DNA of 64,000 bases from Altererythrobacter sp. XM-24bin4 (GCA_003149575.1 QCWG01000001.1:1804334-1868333), one strand, 5' to 3'; counted from the stretch's first letter, positions 1 to 8,735 are shown. Notes: generated by a model from the sequence alone, not told the origin. Numbers and translations: made by a program.

Positions 1-1385
1 CGATGGCGACCGTATTTCCTATAGAGATACTGGATCACTTCCTCACGCCGCTCATGCTCGAAATCGACATCGATATCAGGCGGTTCTTTGCGTTCCTCAG
101 AGATGAAGCGATCAAACAGCAGCTGATGTTTCGCCGGGTCGACACTGGTGATTTCCAGACAATAGCAGACCGCGCTGTTCGCAGCAGAGCCCCTGCCCTG
201 ACACAGGATCGGCGGATCAACGCTACGCGCGAAATCGACGATATCCTTGATAGTGAGGAAATAGCGCGCAAGATCGAGCTTACCGATCAACTCCAACTCG
301 CGCTTTAATGTTTGCCGCACACTATCCGGAATGCCCCCCGAATATTCACTGGCAGGATAACGCCGAGCCGCTCCCGCCCATGTCTCGCTTTCGAGATATT
401 GCTGAGGGGTCATTCCATCGGGATAGATATCTTCGGGATATTCATAGCGCAGCTCTTCAAGGTTGAATTCGCATGCATCAGCCACATCGCGCGCCGCTGA
501 GAACGCGTGTGGCCAGCGTTCAAACAGCCTCTGTATCTCTTGTGGGCTTTTCAGGTGCCGTTCTGCATTCGCTGCAAGCAGATGTCCCGCTTCGGCAACC
601 TTGGTCTTGTGCCGGATCGCGGTCATCACATCTTGCAAGGGCCGTTTGTCAGCGCTTGCATAGTGCACGTTGTTAGTGGCGAGCAGGCTGAGGCTGTTCG
701 CTTTGGCCAGCGTATCAAGCCGCTCGATCCGTGCCACATCATCGCCGCGATAGAGATAACTCGCTGCGATATGGTGCAGTGTCGGAATCCCCGCCGTTAA
801 ATGCGGGAGAAGTTCCGCAAAACTGCCTGACACGCTATCGGAAAGCTCACTATTGATATCGAGCGCGATTACATTGTTGGCCCAGGCAGGAATGGTGAAG
901 CGTGCGCTCAAATCATCCGGCGGAATCAGGATCAGCTGCACATCTTCGGCATGTTCGGCGAGCATGGCGAGCGAAATTTCGCACACTCCCTTGTCCTGCC
1001 ATTCCCCGCTTAGCGTCTGCATTCGACCTGCGCTGATCAGCTTGCATAATCGGCCGTAAGCAGCCCGATTTCTAGGGTATGCAAGAAATGCAAGGCCCTC
1101 GACCGTCTCTATCCGAGTGCCGATAACCGGCCGCATTTTCAACGTTGTCGCCTCGCTGTGAATACGCACAACGCCTGCAAAGGAATTCACATCTGCAATG
1201 CCAATGGCGTCATAACCAAGGGCGTATGCCGTACTCACCAAATCCATGGCATCGGATGCACCGCGCAAGAAACTGAAGCAGCTAACCAGGCCCAGCTCTA
1301 CAAATGCTGCGCGCGCAGGCAGCACAATGGCATCGGGATCAATGTGGATCCGGCGCTTGGCAGGTGTCAGCGGTGTATCGGGCAT
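1..1385 (-). CDS. dnaE2: Error-prone DNA polymerase DnaE2 (ImuC), 5' part, cut by window edge
   Basis: This is the C-family translesion polymerase of the SOS mutasome. Translation from the ATG at 1385 gives about 461 residues before the frame leaves the window; family members exceed 1,000 residues, so this is the N-terminal part only. The PHP-like domain opens with LGLVSCFSFLRGAS (about residues 31-44). The CQGRGSAANS loop and the palm motif PDIDVDF with catalytic aspartates (about residues 435-440) lie near the cut end. It is the last gene of imuA-imuB-PilZ-dnaE2, all on the minus strand, and has its own LexA box about 35 bases upstream. DnaE2 is known to act with ImuA and ImuB in damage-induced mutagenesis. 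The family call is firm. Confidence 0.95.
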   Translation of the reverse strand, partial: MPDTPLTPAKRRIHIDPDAIVLPARAAFVELGLVSCFSFLRGASDAMDLVSTAYALGYDAIGIADVNSFAGVVRIHSEATTLKMRPVIGTRIETVEGLAFLAYPRNRAAYGRLCKLISAGRMQTLSGEWQDKGVCEISLAMLAEHAEDVQLILIPPDDLSARFTIPAWANNVIALDINSELSDSVSGSFAELLPHLTAGIPTLHHIAASYLYRGDDVARIERLDTLAKANSLSLLATNNVHYASADKRPLQDVMTAIRHKTKVAEAGHLLAANAERHLKSPQEIQRLFERWPHAFSAARDVADACEFNLEELRYEYPEDIYPDGMTPQQYLESETWAGAARRYPASEYSGGIPDSVRQTLKRELELIGKLDLARYFLTIKDIVDFARSVDPPILCQGRGSAANSAVCYCLEITSVDPAKHQLLFDRFISEERKEPPDIDVDFEHERREEVIQYLYRKYGRH

Positions 1386-1420
1386 AGTTCACATAGATTG
1401 ACCTTCTGGATCAAACTTAT

Positions 1421-1435
1421 GTTCACTAAATGTTC
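1421..1435 (-). promoter_or_regulatory. LexA (SOS) box upstream of dnaE2
   Basis: The sequence GTTCACTAAATGTTC is an exact GTTC-N7-GTTC direct repeat, the established LexA target in Alphaproteobacteria. It lies 36-50 bases upstream of the dnaE2 start. On the minus strand it falls between a possible -35 (TTGATC, 1438-1443) and a possible -10 near 1415-1420, so LexA binding would block initiation. It implies that dnaE2 can be induced separately from imuAB. Confidence 0.88.
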
Positions 1436-1480
1436 TAGATCAACTTTTCAAGCAGAGTGGGGCAAAAGACGAGCAAAGGA

Positions 1481-1813
1481 TCAGGCGGCGTTGCCCGTGC
1501 TCTTAGATTCCTTGCTCTTCAAGCGTACATTGTAGAGGAAATCCACAATCGCCGGATGCATCTTGCCCTCGAACTTCAGCCCGGCATACTCATCTTCCAC
1601 CCAGACAATCTTGCCCAGCGGCGTGCTTACACCATCGATTTTGAGAACGACGGCCTCTCCCGCTTCGGCAAAGCCATGACGGCCTTTGATCTTGCAGCCA
1701 CCCTCGGACACGTCGATCACTTCGACATAGACCGAACGCGAACGCATCCACCCTTGCACGAGCAGATCCAACGGCTTGCGCACCGATGTACGAATTGATT
1801 CAGTACCTTCCAT
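1481..1813 (-). CDS. PilZ-domain protein
   Basis: This small cytosolic protein of about 110 residues consists almost entirely of one PilZ domain, the usual cyclic-di-GMP receptor fold. Visible signatures are the arginines in SIRTSVRKP near the N-terminus and VIDVSEGGCKIKG, matching the (D/N)-x-S-x-x-G element. The ATG at 1813 is preferred; a GTG two codons earlier (1819) is possible. Neither has a clear Shine-Dalgarno sequence. It sits between imuB and dnaE2 on the same strand, 74 bases after imuB, where the mutasome genes are normally adjacent. Whether it binds c-di-GMP or has a part in mutagenesis is not known; the position could be chance. The C-terminal tail is rich in lysine and serine. 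Confidence 0.85.
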   Translation of the reverse strand: MEGTESIRTSVRKPLDLLVQGWMRSRSVYVEVIDVSEGGCKIKGRHGFAEAGEAVVLKIDGVSTPLGKIVWVEDEYAGLKFEGKMHPAIVDFLYNVRLKSKESKSTGNAA

Positions 1814-1887
1814 GGCCACATTTATGCCGGAAAAGAGTAAAGAAACGGCTACTTATCAAATTCCATGTGATTTTAGTTAGTTGGTCA

Positions 1888-3501
1888 TTAGCCATATAGT
1901 CCGTGTAAGTACCAAAGCGGCAAATCGCCCCGCCCATCACCGCTGATTCCATGGCGGTAGATCCAGTATCTCCGCCCTTCTCCATCTTCGATCCGGTAAT
2001 AGTCACGCAGTCGTGCGGTGGACCTTTCACGCCACCATTCGGGCGCAATCCGTTCAGGCCCCTCCACACGTGTGACTTCGCGCACGCTCCCGCGCCAACG
2101 AAACGAGCGTGGGTGACCGTCTGGCGACGCATAAAGCACCGAAATCCTTTCGGGCCGGTCGAGCAGCTTCAGCGGCCGCTGATGGAAGGCGAGTTCGCCT
2201 TGAATCACTGGCTGCGGTTCTAACGGAGCCCGCCAGCGCTGCGCACGCTCGGGCATATGGCTCGCATGCGGCACAGGGCGTTGCACAGCCTGCTTGCCGA
2301 GCCGCACCGTTAGCCGGTCAACACAAGCATTAAGCGAAGTGCCCTGCTTTTCTACTGCGCTTTCAATATCTCGCTGATCGAGCGCTAATGGTTCAGCCCA
2401 ACTTGCGCGTAGACGCAGAAATTCGATCCCGAAGCCGGCATCAACATCGTCCAGTTTGGCAGCAAACAACCGGCATATATGTACGGGGTCACGGGTAGAT
2501 GCAGACAGCTCTAGCGCGCGGATCACAACCTCGCCATCCACTCGCCACAATCCGAGCTCCAGACGCCGCGCGCCTTCGCCCTTGCCTTCCAGTTCGCGCG
2601 CCATGTCATCCGCCAGATCGCGCATCACCTGATCTAGCAGGTCGCGATGGCGAATCGGTTCCATCAAGCGGCGCTCGACCAGCGGTACATTCTGCGGAAT
2701 GACCGGCAGCAGCGGCTCTGGCACCCGCCCCAGCAGCTGATCCATTCGCACCAGCGGATTGGAAGCCGGAGATTTGCGATTGCGGAACCGCCGCTGGAGC
2801 GCATCGCGCCCTACCCCGTTCAGATCCTCCAAGCGTTTGAGCCCCAGACGGCGCAGCACTGTCAGTATATCGGGATCCAGCCTTAAGGCTGCGACCGGCA
2901 ATTGCCCCAGTCGCATCACCGCATCATCCTGAGGACCGAGGATCGCCTCAATCGGCCCATAATGCGCCAATGCCCATGCTGCACCTGCTGTGGACGCAAT
3001 CGCGAGCCTTGCGGAGATATCGCGCGCTACAAACGCCGCCTGTGCGTCAGCTATCAAGCGCTGCTCCCCTCCGAACAGATGTGCCACGGCTGTGACATCA
3101 ACGATCAATCCGTCCGGTGCATCTAGCGCACTCCATGGCCCCCAGCGCCGCGCCCACAGCGCGAGCTTCTCCAGGAAAGCAAGATCACCTGCCGGATCTG
3201 CTGGAGCTGTCTGTATCTCAGGACACAAAGTGCGGGCATCGGCCAGCATTGTTCCAACACGCGCCCCGGCCAAGCGCGCTGCTTCATTGATTGCAGCAAT
3301 CCGCGGCCCATGCGCGCTCTCGCGGATCAGGACAGTAGGAGCGGCGTCCGCACCCTCCCCGCGTTTAATGCCGTTAGAGAGCCGCCAGCGATCGACCGCC
3401 AGCTGTGCGAACCAGATCGACATGATCCGCCGCGGTTGCGACTGACGCGTCTCCGGGTGATAGCTTTTGCGATCGAGCGGCGATGAGACCACTGCCGTCA
3501 T
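1888..3501 (-). CDS. imuB: ImuB, Y-family-polymerase-like mutasome subunit
   Basis: ImuB is a catalytically inactive Y-family polymerase relative that bridges DnaE2 to the sliding clamp. The frame of 537 residues shows the Y-family N-terminal fold with the acidic catalytic residues lost, a helix-hairpin-helix region (LKRLEDLNGVGRDALQRRF, about residues 220-240) and a long C-terminal tail. The ATG at 3501 has a good Shine-Dalgarno sequence (GGAG eight bases upstream) but overlaps imuA by 128 bases. Family members usually begin near MSIWFAQLAVDRW, so the ATG at 3423 (50-base overlap) is an alternative. Cotranscription with imuA is expected. Confidence 0.92.
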   Translation of the reverse strand: MTAVVSSPLDRKSYHPETRQSQPRRIMSIWFAQLAVDRWRLSNGIKRGEGADAAPTVLIRESAHGPRIAAINEAARLAGARVGTMLADARTLCPEIQTAPADPAGDLAFLEKLALWARRWGPWSALDAPDGLIVDVTAVAHLFGGEQRLIADAQAAFVARDISARLAIASTAGAAWALAHYGPIEAILGPQDDAVMRLGQLPVAALRLDPDILTVLRRLGLKRLEDLNGVGRDALQRRFRNRKSPASNPLVRMDQLLGRVPEPLLPVIPQNVPLVERRLMEPIRHRDLLDQVMRDLADDMARELEGKGEGARRLELGLWRVDGEVVIRALELSASTRDPVHICRLFAAKLDDVDAGFGIEFLRLRASWAEPLALDQRDIESAVEKQGTSLNACVDRLTVRLGKQAVQRPVPHASHMPERAQRWRAPLEPQPVIQGELAFHQRPLKLLDRPERISVLYASPDGHPRSFRWRGSVREVTRVEGPERIAPEWWRERSTARLRDYYRIEDGEGRRYWIYRHGISGDGRGDLPLWYLHGLYG

Positions 3502-4192
3502 CGCTCATACTCCATTCTCCAGGTGGGTGCGCACGCGCGCGAAACAGCTCTGCCTGCCAGCTCGACCAGCCAGGTGCAGCGCGGTTCCAGCGCGGCAGTG
3601 CAGATGGAGCGGACACAACCTTCCAACGCATCCGCGCAGAAGACAGGTCTGGTGATGCATCAAGCCGCACCAGCCAGAGCGGAACGCCGTGTTTTTCAGC
3701 GGCCAGGCTTAATCGCCGTGACGCAGTAAAATTAAGCCCGCGCGGATTGCCTGCAATCTCTCCCAGAACGAAAGCCAAGTCACGGCAGCGCAACCCCTCT
3801 TCCAGCGCGAACAGCGCATCTTCGGGGGACTTGGCTTCAACATGGATCACCCGGTGGCGCAGTTCCTCTGGCAGTCCATGCACATAAGGGCGCCCGCCCA
3901 GCCGCACAGCAGATGTATCCTGCACCCACAGAACCTGCCGCCGATCCTCTTGCGCTGGCGCGTTTCCCCTTGCCGCGACTTGCATCGCGTCACGCGCTAG
4001 CGACAGCGCCAGCCCTGCCCCTGCAGCCTCATCCCCGCGCGCAAACACTTCGCTATGCTGAGGTGCGGGGAGGCCCGGCCTCCAGCGAGGTAGACGCGTA
4101 CGGATTAGCGCTGATGCACTGTCGGTACATGCATTCGCAGCAAGAATTTTTGCAGCAGGATAGGCAGTATGGGACACAGCAGAACGACTCAT
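3374..4192 (-). CDS. imuA: ImuA, SOS mutasome RecA/SulA-like subunit
   Basis: ImuA is a RecA-related protein without the usual Walker A loop, needed together with ImuB and DnaE2 for damage-induced mutagenesis. The family core begins near residue 47 (EVFARGDEAAGAGLALSLARDA) and continues with LGEIAGNPRGLNFTASRRLSLAAEKHGVPLWLVRLDA. The total of 272 residues is close to family size. The C-terminus overlaps imuB in another frame. A LexA box begins three bases before the ATG and a well-formed promoter ends eight bases before it, so the transcript is probably leaderless; otherwise the true start would have to be further inside, where I see no good candidate. Confidence 0.88.
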   Translation of the reverse strand: MSRSAVSHTAYPAAKILAANACTDSASALIRTRLPRWRPGLPAPQHSEVFARGDEAAGAGLALSLARDAMQVAARGNAPAQEDRRQVLWVQDTSAVRLGGRPYVHGLPEELRHRVIHVEAKSPEDALFALEEGLRCRDLAFVLGEIAGNPRGLNFTASRRLSLAAEKHGVPLWLVRLDASPDLSSARMRWKVVSAPSALPRWNRAAPGWSSWQAELFRARAHPPGEWSMSDDGSGLIAARSQKLSPGDASVATAADHVDLVRTAGGRSLAAL

Positions 4193-4194
4193 TT

Positions 4195-4209
4195 GTTCTT
4201 ATTATGTTC
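4195..4209 (-). promoter_or_regulatory. LexA (SOS) box overlapping the imuA -10
   Basis: GTTCTTATTATGTTC is an exact GTTC-N7-GTTC repeat. It covers the predicted -10 of imuA (4201-4206) and ends three bases before the start codon. This is the alphaproteobacterial LexA target, so imuAB should be repressed by LexA and induced by DNA damage. Confidence 0.9.
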
Positions 4210-4229
4210 CATCACCTTCCATTTGGCAA
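4201..4229 (-). promoter_or_regulatory. Predicted imuA promoter
   Basis: On the minus strand a -35 TTGCCA (4224-4229), a 17-base spacer and a -10 CATAAT (4201-4206) end eight bases before the imuA ATG. Initiation six to eight bases downstream of the -10 would fall on or next to the A of the ATG, giving a leaderless mRNA. Confidence 0.6.
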
Positions 4230-4252
4230 TGACTGGCAATGCTTCACCCACG

Positions 4253-4281
4253 AAAAAGGCCGGAGGATCGCTCCCCCGGCC
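4253..4281 (-). terminator. Rho-independent terminator of the NSS transporter gene
   Basis: Read on the minus strand, the arms GGCCGG (4276-4281) and CCGGCC (4258-4263), extended by three further pairs after one mismatch, are followed by TTTTT (4253-4257). It lies 24 bases past the stop of the transporter and separates it from imuA on the same strand. Confidence 0.8.
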
Positions 4282-4304
4282 CTAATCTCAATCTTGCGGT
4301 CAAA

Positions 4305-5705
4305 TCAGGCAAACAGGCCCGCCAGCAAAATAACCGTCAATGCAATCGGGCACACAAACCTGACCAGCGCGCGCCAAGTCTGGTGCAGAACCCCGTCCAG
4401 ACCATTCTCATCATCGATCAGCTTGGCATCAGCGATCCAGCCAACAAAGATACAAGTCAGGATCGCACCAATCGGCATGAACAGTTTCGCGGTTACACCA
4501 TCAAGCGTATCGAAGAAATTGGTCTCAGCGAATAATGGGATGAAGTTAAGCGGATAGAACTCAGCCATTTCGTTGAACGAAAGCGAAGCAAACACGCCAA
4601 GCACCGCGGCGCCCAAACCTACGATCAGTGTCGCAATCGGGCGCGTGATGTTGAACTTCTCGAACACATAAGCCGTGGGTGCTTCGAGCAAGCCAACGGA
4701 ACTGGTGAGCGCCGCAAAAAAGACCATGATGAAAAACGCGAGACCAATCAGCGAACCGAACGGCATGGCCTGGAACGCAATCGGCAGAGACTGGAACATC
4801 AAACCGGGCCCGGCGCTCGCTGAAAGTCCAGCAGCAAAAACGATCGGAAAGATTGCCAGACCCGCAAGCATCGCAACGGCGGTGTCGGCGCCAGCAATAA
4901 TACCGGACGTTTCGCCCAAGTTGGTGTCGCGATTAGCATAGGATCCGTAAGTTATCATACCTGCCACACCGAGAGAGAGCGAGAAGAACGCCTGCCCGAC
5001 GGCAGCGAGCATGACTTCACCAGTCAACTTGGAGAAGTCAAACGTGAACAGATAGGCGACCGCTTCGCCGAAGTTGCCAGTAAAAGCACCATAGACCGTG
5101 ATGCCGAGGAAGAGCGCGAAAAAGATGGGCATCAGGTAGACAGCAACCCACTCGATCCCGCTCGAAATCCCGCGTGCTACAAAAAACATTGTCACGGCAA
5201 GGAAGCCGAGATTGAGCCCTACCATCAGCCCACCATTGCCGAATAATCCCGGCAGCAGACCTTCAACATCACTCGCTGCGCGACCTTCAAATGCACCGCC
5301 AGCAAGGCCGGTCTGGAATAGATCACCAACAAAAACGCCGATGTAATAGACAACCCAGCCGCCCACGACGCAGTAGAAGCTGAGGATCAGGAAAGCGCCG
5401 AGAACGCCCAGGGAAGCAAGAATACTCCAGCCTTCATGTGCATTGGAATCGCGCGCGACGCGGCGCACACTTTCCGGCGCATTTGCCTGGCCGTGTCGAC
5501 CAATCATAACTTCCGACAACAAAACCGGCAAGCCGATCAAAAGCACGCAGAAAATGTAGAACAGAACAAAGGCCCCGCCGCCATTCTCTCCGGCTTCTGC
5601 CGGGAAGCGCCACATATTACCAAGGCCCACGGCCGAGCCAACTGCTGCCAGAATGAATGCGCTACGCGATGACCAATTCTCGTGGGTCTTGCCTGTTGCT
5701 GCCAT
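4305..5705 (-). CDS. Sodium-dependent transporter, NSS (SNF) family
   Basis: This integral inner-membrane protein of 466 residues belongs to the neurotransmitter:sodium symporter family, whose bacterial members import amino acids or similar solutes with sodium. TM1 carries the diagnostic GSAVGLGNMWRFP (about residues 22-34), which contributes to sodium and substrate binding. About eleven to twelve hydrophobic segments follow, the usual bacterial NSS number. The substrate cannot be read from the sequence. It is a single gene, divergent from panB, and has its own terminator. Confidence 0.9.
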   Translation of the reverse strand: MAATGKTHENWSSRSAFILAAVGSAVGLGNMWRFPAEAGENGGGAFVLFYIFCVLLIGLPVLLSEVMIGRHGQANAPESVRRVARDSNAHEGWSILASLGVLGAFLILSFYCVVGGWVVYYIGVFVGDLFQTGLAGGAFEGRAASDVEGLLPGLFGNGGLMVGLNLGFLAVTMFFVARGISSGIEWVAVYLMPIFFALFLGITVYGAFTGNFGEAVAYLFTFDFSKLTGEVMLAAVGQAFFSLSLGVAGMITYGSYANRDTNLGETSGIIAGADTAVAMLAGLAIFPIVFAAGLSASAGPGLMFQSLPIAFQAMPFGSLIGLAFFIMVFFAALTSSVGLLEAPTAYVFEKFNITRPIATLIVGLGAAVLGVFASLSFNEMAEFYPLNFIPLFAETNFFDTLDGVTAKLFMPIGAILTCIFVGWIADAKLIDDENGLDGVLHQTWRALVRFVCPIALTVILLAGLFA

Positions 5706-5836
5706 AGTTTAAGGATTTTCCCTCTAGCGCACGTTCCCCGACGTGCTCTCTTGTGGAATGCCTTCTGCAAGAAAATTACGCCCGCGCCAAGTGGCTTAGC
5801 TTTGCCTTATCCCCACAGCACCGCTAAAGCGGCGAC

Positions 5837-6709
5837 ATGTCTACGACTTTTCAACTCGATACGAGCACGAGCAGGGCAACGCCCACACCAAAGCCACGCA
5901 AGCGGCTGACTGTTCCAAAGATTCGCGATCACAAGAAAGACGGCCAGACTAAAGAGCCGCTGGTCATGCTGACCGCTTACACGGCGCGGCAAGCCCAACT
6001 GCTCGACACGTATTGCGACATTCTGCTTGTGGGGGATTCACTGGGGCAGGTGATTTACGGGCTTGATTCCACCTTGCCAGTAACGGTCGATATGATGATC
6101 GCACACGGCGCCGCCGTCGTGCGCGGCAGTTACCACGGCGTTGTCATCGTCGATATGCCATTTGGATCCTACGAAGGTTCAAAAGAGCAAGCATTCGAGA
6201 CTGCAAGCCGCATCATGGCGGAAACAGGCTGCGCTGCTGTAAAGCTGGAGGGTGGTCAAGCGATGGCGGAGACGATTTCATTTCTGACCAACCGTGGCAT
6301 TCCCGTGATGGCTCACGTCGGGCTGACGCCTCAGGCCGTGAACGTCTTGGGCGGCTATGCGGCCCGCGGACGTTCACAACAGGAACATGACAAGATCCTG
6401 GGGGACGGTAAAGCCGTTCAGGATGCCGGTGCGTTTTCTGTCGTAGCCGAGGGGGTTTTGGAGCCGATTGCAATCGCACTCACCAAATCACTCGAAATCC
6501 CGGTCATTGGCATTGGCGCGTCTGCACAATGTGATGGCCAAGTGCTGGTAACCGAGGACATGCTGGGCATGTTCGAACGCGTGCCTCGCTTTGTGAAGAA
6601 GTATGATGACATTGCAGGAATGATCGACAGGACGGTTGCGCAGTACGCAGAGGAAGTACGCGCACGTAAATTCCCGACTGCGGACCAGACCTATCATCCG
6701 AAAAGCTAA
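5837..6709 (+). CDS. panB: 3-methyl-2-oxobutanoate hydroxymethyltransferase
   Basis: PanB transfers a hydroxymethyl group from 5,10-methylene-THF to 2-oxoisovalerate to give ketopantoate, the first committed step of pantothenate and coenzyme A synthesis. The TIM-barrel motifs are clear: MLTAYTARQAQLLD, LLVGDSLGQVIYG (metal-binding Asp), VKLEGG, MAHVGLTPQ and the catalytic glutamate region VVAEGV; GIGASAQCDGQVLV closes the barrel. The 290 residues include an N-terminal extension of about 30 residues before KIRDHKKD. The DUF475 gene follows after six bases, so the two are probably cotranscribed. 2-Oxoisovalerate is also the substrate of the branched-chain dehydrogenase encoded near 28 kb. Confidence 0.95.
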   Translation: MSTTFQLDTSTSRATPTPKPRKRLTVPKIRDHKKDGQTKEPLVMLTAYTARQAQLLDTYCDILLVGDSLGQVIYGLDSTLPVTVDMMIAHGAAVVRGSYHGVVIVDMPFGSYEGSKEQAFETASRIMAETGCAAVKLEGGQAMAETISFLTNRGIPVMAHVGLTPQAVNVLGGYAARGRSQQEHDKILGDGKAVQDAGAFSVVAEGVLEPIAIALTKSLEIPVIGIGASAQCDGQVLVTEDMLGMFERVPRFVKKYDDIAGMIDRTVAQYAEEVRARKFPTADQTYHPKS

Positions 6710-6715
6710 GAACTG

Positions 6716-7798
6716 ATGCAGACCTTGCTTCGATATTACAGCTTCTCGCTGGCATTTTCAGCCGCCAGCCTTGCACTTGCGGTTTGGTACGGCTGGGCGA
6801 GCACGGGAAACGTAACCGCGACGTTGGGCATCCTCTGGATTGTTCTCGTACTTTCCATCCTCGAAGTCTCGTTGAGCTTCGACAATGCGGTCGTGAACGC
6901 CACAGTGCTGCGCAATATGGATCCGGTTTGGCAGCGACGTTTTCTAACTTGGGGGATCCTGATCGCCGTGTTCGGCATGCGGATCATTTTTCCGATCGCA
7001 ATTGTCGCCATCGCGGCGCAAGTCGGTCCGGTCGAGGCGATCAATCTCTCCCTCAATAACCCGGACGAATACCAGCGTATTGTCTCTGACGCTCACGTCG
7101 GCATTGCCGGCTTTGGCGGCGCGTTCCTTGCGATGGTGGGCCTGACATTCTTCTTTGAAGAAGACAAGGAAGTGCATTGGATCGCAATGCTTGAACGCAG
7201 TATCAATCGATTCTCCAGTGCTCCCGCGATTGAGATCGGACTGGTGTTGAGCGTGCTCTACGGCGTGTCGACGCTGCTCTCGCCGGAGGACACGATCACA
7301 TTCCTCACCGCAGGCATCCTTGGCCTTGTCACTTTCATCGGCGTGCAGGCAATCTCTTCTCTGCTGGAAGAAGCAGAAGCGAAGAAGCGCGCAGCAGGCA
7401 TTGTGGTCAAGTCCGGCCTAGGCGGTTTTCTTTATCTTGAAGTGCTGGATGCCAGCTTCAGCTTTGACGGCGTAATCGGTGCATTTGCGCTTTCGAACAA
7501 TATGGTGATCATCGCGTTGGGCCTGTCTGTTGGCGCGATATTTGTGCGTTCGATTACGATCCATCTGGTCCAGACCGGTACGCTCAACCAGTATCGCTAT
7601 CTTGAACACGGGGCATTCTGGGCAATCATCGTGCTCGGCGGCATTATGTTGTTCTCGGCCAAATTCCATATTCCAGAAACAATCACTGGTCTGCTCGGCG
7701 CAACCCTGATCGGATTGAGTTTCTGGTGGTCCGTACGACACAATCGTCGCGAAGGCAGTGAGAAGATCGACCTCAACTCTGCGCCGCTAGACGGTTAG
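6716..7798 (+). CDS. DUF475 / TerC-like integral membrane protein
   Basis: This membrane protein of 360 residues has about eight to ten hydrophobic segments. Two repeated acidic motifs, LEVSLSFDNAVVNA (about residues 49-62) and LEVLDASFSFDGVIGAFAL (about residues 240-258), are typical of the DUF475 branch of the TerC superfamily. TerC-like proteins are linked to metal-ion handling, including manganese and tellurite resistance, but the role of DUF475 is not established. It starts six bases after panB. Its 3' end overlaps the convergent symporter gene by 26 bases, so the two transcripts must run into each other. Confidence 0.85.
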   Translation: MQTLLRYYSFSLAFSAASLALAVWYGWASTGNVTATLGILWIVLVLSILEVSLSFDNAVVNATVLRNMDPVWQRRFLTWGILIAVFGMRIIFPIAIVAIAAQVGPVEAINLSLNNPDEYQRIVSDAHVGIAGFGGAFLAMVGLTFFFEEDKEVHWIAMLERSINRFSSAPAIEIGLVLSVLYGVSTLLSPEDTITFLTAGILGLVTFIGVQAISSLLEEAEAKKRAAGIVVKSGLGGFLYLEVLDASFSFDGVIGAFALSNNMVIIALGLSVGAIFVRSITIHLVQTGTLNQYRYLEHGAFWAIIVLGGIMLFSAKFHIPETITGLLGATLIGLSFWWSVRHNRREGSEKIDLNSAPLDG

Positions 7799-8735
7799 CA
7801 ATAGGTGCCGCTATCACTAGCTGTATGAAGTGATATGCGATCAGCGGAATCAAAACCACGCCAGCTATTGCCGGGTCGAACATCAGCGTTGCCAGCGGCG
7901 CGCCCATAGCCAGGCTTTTCTGGGTTCCGGCAAACAGGAACGCGATACGGTCTTCGCGTGTCTTGGTGAGCAAGCCACCCGCGCTCCAGGAACCGACAAT
8001 GGCATAAACGAGATAGATACACACAGCGGAGAGCGCAAACAGCCACGCTGTGCCGTCTATTCTGTTCCATATCCCTTCGCTCACCGCACCGCTCATCGCG
8101 ACATAGACCGCGATGGCGATCGGAACTCTATCAGTCCATTTAGTCAGCGCTGGGTTCTGGGTAACAATTTCGCCAAAGCGGGGCTGAAGGAGCTGACCCA
8201 AAGCAAACGGTAGCAGCAAGACCGTTGCGATCTTGACCAGCGCTTCGCTGTGAAATGCAACCACCTCACTGCCCGCAAGCAATGCGAACAATGGCGCGCT
8301 TAGGAATACGCCGAGAATATTGAGCAGCGCGGCTGCGACAACGGCATGCGCAACATTTCCGCCTGCCATTGAGGTGTAAACTGTGGCCGATTGAATCGTT
8401 GAGGGCAGTGCACCAAGGTAGAGAAAACCTACTGCCAACAGGGCTGGAAACAGCCCTCCGCCCAGCTGCCAGATCGCCCAACCGCCAAACAGCATCGCAC
8501 CAAATACCCATAGCGCCAAGGCACCGTGGAATCGCCAGTCAGCGGCGCCCCGCACAACCTGGTCGCGTGGCAGGCGCAAGCCATTGAGAAAGAACAGGAC
8601 AAAGATCGCCGCGTTGGCAATCCATTGTCCCAATTCCTGGCGAGATTCTGGTACAGGAACAAGGATTGCCAGGACCAAGGCAAGGATCAGCAAGCGGACC
8701 ATCGGGTCAAAAACACGGGCAAGCGAAGCAAGCAT
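7773..8735 (-). CDS. Bile acid:sodium symporter (SBF-like) family transporter
   Basis: This inner-membrane protein of about 320 residues has ten predicted hydrophobic segments, the size and pattern of the SBF-like (SLC10A7-type) transporters. Family features include NGLRLPRDQ in the second helical region, GALPSTIQSATVYTSMAGGN in the core crossover region and GTQKSLAMGAPLA near the C-terminus. The ATG at 8735 (MLASLARVFDP) is chosen; a TTG seven codons upstream (8756) extends the frame. The substrate is unknown. It is convergent with the DUF475 gene, and upstream lies the decayed activator fragment. Confidence 0.85.
   Translation of the reverse strand: MLASLARVFDPMVRLLILALVLAILVPVPESRQELGQWIANAAIFVLFFLNGLRLPRDQVVRGAADWRFHGALALWVFGAMLFGGWAIWQLGGGLFPALLAVGFLYLGALPSTIQSATVYTSMAGGNVAHAVVAAALLNILGVFLSAPLFALLAGSEVVAFHSEALVKIATVLLLPFALGQLLQPRFGEIVTQNPALTKWTDRVPIAIAVYVAMSGAVSEGIWNRIDGTAWLFALSAVCIYLVYAIVGSWSAGGLLTKTREDRIAFLFAGTQKSLAMGAPLATLMFDPAIAGVVLIPLIAYHFIQLVIAAPIANRLAAQS

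Noticed and set aside
2990-3445. Plus-strand frame of 151 codons inside imuB
   Set aside because: It is a shadow of the GC-rich imuB coding strand; imuB is clearly the real gene.
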